From NCBI GenBank assembly GCA_019639235.1, contig JAHBSG010000005.1, positions 1 to 64,000 on the forward strand: a DNA stretch of 64,000 nucleotides. Reading direction: 5' to 3'. This stretch comes from Acidobacteriota bacterium (lineage in GTDB: Bacteria; Acidobacteriota; Blastocatellia; Pyrinomonadales; Pyrinomonadaceae). Under the pieces are notes generated by a model. That model was not told the DNA's origin and searched no databases. It saw only the letters and a list, made by a program, of their open reading frames with translations. A program made the translations under genes and the position numbers. Below are positions 61,512 to 64,000 of this stretch, piece after piece (the first letter of the stretch is position 1; each line of letters starts with the position of its first letter).

Positions 61512-63173
61512 TCATTTCTTTTCAAGCGTCCGGATGAAAGCGACGATGCTTTCGATTTCGGTTCGTGTCAGGGCCGGCCGGACAACGGTCGGTGTGGAAA
61601 AGCCCTGCATAATGGTCCCTGTTCTGCCGCGGCTGATGGTCTCAACAAGGAACGTATCCGTTGCCGCGGTCAGGAAATTGGCGTTGCCGATGGCCGGGCC
61701 TTCGCCGCCGCCTCCGGTCACGCCATGACATCCGGCACAGTTGGCTTTGAAAAGCCGCTCGCCGGTCCCCACATCGCCGCTGACCCATCTCGCCGGCCGC
61801 CCGTCGGAGGCGAACTGTACGCCGCCGCCGAGCTGCCTTATAAATGCGACCAGCCCGCGGATCTCTGCTTCACCTAGCCCTTTCTCGCCTTCGCCCCAGG
61901 CAAGCATCGGCCGGCCCGGCCGACCCCGAGCGATGGTCGCGTAAAGGTAATCGTCGGAGGCAATGGCCAGGAAGTCGGGATTGGTGATCGACGGGTTCGG
62001 CGGATTGCCGGGGAATCTTGCCCCTTTGCCTGAGGCACCGTGGCAACTCGAACAGATCGTCGAGTAAAGCGTCGCCGGCTCCGTCAGGAACTCGCGTTCT
62101 CCGAATCGCATCGCCTTGACCCTGTCCTTTGGCAAAAAGATGTCCGGCAGGCTCCGCCGCCGAAGCGAGAGCATATACATCGTGAGCAGGTCGATCTCTT
62201 GTTCATTTAGATCGAGGGCAGGCATCAGAGAACCCGGAACCGTCGAGGCCGGCGAGCGGAAGTGCTGGGCGATCCAGTTCGAGAGTGTCCGTTCGCCCGG
62301 TACATTCCGGAAGTTGAGCTGATTCGGATCCCTTTCGCCGACCCGCGAGAGGTCAGGGCCATTCTGGCCCCCGAAGCCGCTGACCGCGTGGCAACCCGTG
62401 CAGCCGACCGAGTTGAACTGGGCTCGAGCCTCGATCAGCTTCGGTGCGCCCATCTGCGTATCGAGAAGCAGTTTGAGCAGTCGCAGATCGGCGTCGCCTA
62501 TCTCGCGGAAAGAGTTCTTCCATGCTTCGCTTGTACCTTCACGGCTCTTGCCGAGGTGCGAGACGTACCACTCGGCGTCGTAGCCCTTGAGCCCGATGTG
62601 CGAAAGGTCCGGGCCGTCCATGCCGGTCACATTTCCGCCGGGCCGGATAGTCCCGCCGCGGCCGTCGAGCCGGTGGCAAGCGTAGCAATCGAGCCGTTCG
62701 AAGGCCTGCCGGGCCGAGGTCAGCGAAGCGAGGTTCGGGACGTCGAGCGGCGTATGGCAGGTACCGCAGCTTGCGTAGGCATATTTTGCAGGTAGCATTG
62801 GCTCGGTCCAGAAATGGACGTCGCCGTGAGCGTCGTCCATCTCGGTCGCCTGACCCTGCCCGCCGTGGCACGTAGTGCAGCCCATCACTGCCGGGTCGTG
62901 GACGACCGGCTTATGCGGCTGCGCGACCTTGAGTTGCGATGTGATCTGCTCGCCCGGTGCCATCCCTACGTGGCACGTAACGCAGCGATCGGTTCGCCTC
63001 AGGTCATTGTTGACCACCTGCCGGAGCCGGACCTCGATCGGTCCGTCCTCGGTCCTTGCCTGCCCCTGGATCGCGTGCCAGTCCTTCAGAAAATTCTCCG
63101 AAACGGCAGCAACGATCAGGAGCACGAAGACTCCGATGCTTGAAACCATCAAAAGGTATTTGTTCTTCTTCAT
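61512..63173 (-). CDS. Membrane-anchored seven-heme c-type cytochrome
   Basis: The 553-residue protein has one N-terminal membrane anchor (YLLMVSSIGVFVLLIVAAVS). Seven CxxCH heme motifs begin at C64, C99, C136, C153, C248, C364 and C469. The first four lie close together (a tetraheme-like module, 60-160), and the remaining three sit in separate class I cytochrome c domains. The last two domains have the usual Gly-rich and Met-ligand regions (RPMLAWGEGEKGLGEAEIRG; TIMQGFSTPTVVRPALTRTE). It should carry electrons in the periplasm between the cytochrome b protein (4 nt upstream on this strand) and the molybdoenzyme (21 nt downstream). Confidence 0.92.
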   Translation of the reverse strand: MKKNKYLLMVSSIGVFVLLIVAAVSENFLKDWHAIQGQARTEDGPIEVRLRQVVNNDLRRTDRCVTCHVGMAPGEQITSQLKVAQPHKPVVHDPAVMGCTTCHGGQGQATEMDDAHGDVHFWTEPMLPAKYAYASCGTCHTPLDVPNLASLTSARQAFERLDCYACHRLDGRGGTIRPGGNVTGMDGPDLSHIGLKGYDAEWYVSHLGKSREGTSEAWKNSFREIGDADLRLLKLLLDTQMGAPKLIEARAQFNSVGCTGCHAVSGFGGQNGPDLSRVGERDPNQLNFRNVPGERTLSNWIAQHFRSPASTVPGSLMPALDLNEQEIDLLTMYMLSLRRRSLPDIFLPKDRVKAMRFGEREFLTEPATLYSTICSSCHGASGKGARFPGNPPNPSITNPDFLAIASDDYLYATIARGRPGRPMLAWGEGEKGLGEAEIRGLVAFIRQLGGGVQFASDGRPARWVSGDVGTGERLFKANCAGCHGVTGGGGEGPAIGNANFLTAATDTFLVETISRGRTGTIMQGFSTPTVVRPALTRTEIESIVAFIRTLEKK

Positions 63174-63177
63174 GGCA

Positions 63178-64000
63178 TCAATGAGCTTTCCAATCAGCCG
63201 GCGACCAAAAGAAGACCCAGTTTGGCCCGCGGAAATACGTGCCGATCACCGTCAGAACGATGAAGCCGCACAGAAAACAGGTGAATAGAGCAAGTGCTCC
63301 TGCCCGTGTCGAGTTGAACCGCCGCAAAGCCCAGATCGAATAGCCCGCGTAAAGAGCTGTGATCACCGTTCCGGGATTGAGAAAGGTGATGACGAGCTGC
63401 GGTACATCCGGGAACCACTCGCGAAGCCAGCCAAAGCGGATGGCAAATGCCTCGACGGCGATCGACGTCGCAAAACCATAGACCATTGACCACAATGCAA
63501 GGCGTCGGCCGCCGGGCCCGCCGAACCACTCGCCCGTGCCCTCGGTCTCCTTGTCGAGGAACGGGATCAGGCCGAGGCCGATCCAGCAGAGCATCGGAAT
63601 GCCGATGCCGCCCATGAACGCCGAGAACGAAACGATCTCCTGCAGGCCGAGGAAGTACCAAGGAGCCTTTGCCGGGTTTTCGGGCACGAGTGGATTGGCG
63701 AGTTCCTTGAGCGGGGCGTCCGAGACAAGCGCAAGAGCGACACAGATCAACGTTGTGAACATCAAAATGCCGAGCTCAGCGTAGAAAAGATGCGGCATCG
63801 ATGGAACCGTGTTCTCAGGCCCGCTGCCGACCGCCGGAGTGCGGCCCTTGACGACCGCAGCAAGCTGATATGTTTTCTTCGGCTCTTCGGTAAAGACCGG
63901 ATAATGCTCGGGCTGCGAAACGCTTACGCGTTCGTTCACATCGGCCGGTTTTGCCAGCCCGCCGTCCTTTCGGATCCGCCAGAAATGGACCGCCATCAAC
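63178..64000 (-). CDS. bc-complex-type cytochrome b, C-terminal part (runs off the window)
   Basis: The frame is open to the right edge. The visible 273 residues start LMAVHFWRIRKDGG, which looks like the end of a cytochrome b N-terminal domain, so the TTG/ATG codons near the edge are probably internal. Next is a linker with EEPKKTYQLAAVVKGRTPAV and a membrane helix. The subunit IV-like motif NPLVPENPAKAPWYFLGLQE (the PEWY-loop region, here PWYF) and three further helices follow. It probably oxidises quinol and feeds the seven-heme cytochrome. The N-terminal heme-binding domain and any Rieske gene lie outside the window. Confidence 0.85.
   Translation of the reverse strand, partial: LMAVHFWRIRKDGGLAKPADVNERVSVSQPEHYPVFTEEPKKTYQLAAVVKGRTPAVGSGPENTVPSMPHLFYAELGILMFTTLICVALALVSDAPLKELANPLVPENPAKAPWYFLGLQEIVSFSAFMGGIGIPMLCWIGLGLIPFLDKETEGTGEWFGGPGGRRLALWSMVYGFATSIAVEAFAIRFGWLREWFPDVPQLVITFLNPGTVITALYAGYSIWALRRFNSTRAGALALFTCFLCGFIVLTVIGTYFRGPNWVFFWSPADWKAH

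Overview
The window is a chromosomal stretch, about 60% G+C by eye, from a Gram-negative, outer-membrane bacterium. LpxI (lipid A synthesis), a TonB-dependent receptor, several lipoproteins with Ala/Asn-rich linkers, and the general gene repertoire fit an Acidobacteriota genome, probably of the Blastocatellia/Pyrinomonadales kind. That placement is inference from gene content, not from a marker gene. Coding density is high, no gap exceeds 300 bases, and I saw no rRNA, tRNA, CRISPR array or prophage.

Region by region: 1-5.2 kb holds a DUF4349 lipoprotein fragment, a DUF4126 membrane protein, a MazF/PemK-type toxin-antitoxin pair, and a two-component system (NtrC-type regulator plus HAMP histidine kinase) split by an inserted four-helix-bundle gene. 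5.2-12.7 kb has a secreted penicillin-binding transpeptidase with a histone H1-like tail, a secreted repeat-type protein, rnc-lepB-psuG, and ruvC with an SH3-like secreted partner. 12.7-20.6 kb has an unnamed conserved enzyme-like gene, a REP-associated transposase with its REP copies, fumarylacetoacetase, fdhD, a YdeP-type molybdoenzyme and purF. 20.6-24.2 kb is a tightly overlapping minus-strand operon (GT-C/STT3-like membrane protein, lipoprotein, AI-2E permease, 43-residue membrane peptide). 24.3-30 kb has a TonB-C protein, a hydrolase, a thioesterase, a ferredoxin, an Fe/Mn superoxide dismutase, lipA and two more toxin-antitoxin pairs. 30-40.4 kb has M16, M28 and S8 peptidases, lpxI, rsmI and several unknown secreted proteins. 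40.4-46.8 kb is a gluconeogenesis-flavoured block (ppsA, glpX) with a radical SAM protein and a ferredoxin.

The most notable part is 46.9-64 kb, a molybdenum/anaerobic respiration island. On the minus strand, running in from beyond the right edge, are a bc-type cytochrome b, a membrane-anchored seven-heme cytochrome c, a Tat-exported type II DMSO-reductase-family catalytic subunit (nitrate reductase/nitrite oxidoreductase-like), a small membrane protein, an NxrB/NarH-like Fe-S subunit, an ethylbenzene-dehydrogenase-type heme subunit, a hemerythrin and a TorD/NarJ chaperone. Facing it on the plus strand is an operon of ric (Fe-S repair), ywiC-like, radical SAM, PLP decarboxylase and crp/fnr. 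The operon is preceded by a palindrome of FNR geometry placed at about -41.5 from a predicted start. mobA lies divergently from this operon. I infer a quinol-cytochrome bc to periplasmic molybdoenzyme electron chain with its own cofactor and nitrosative-stress accessories.

Two genome-wide habits also show. First, at least six genes carry a -10 hexamer 6 or 7 nt from the start codon, as expected of leaderless mRNAs. Second, intergenic gaps carry several unrelated families of short-period repeats, mostly in head-to-head inverted arms.
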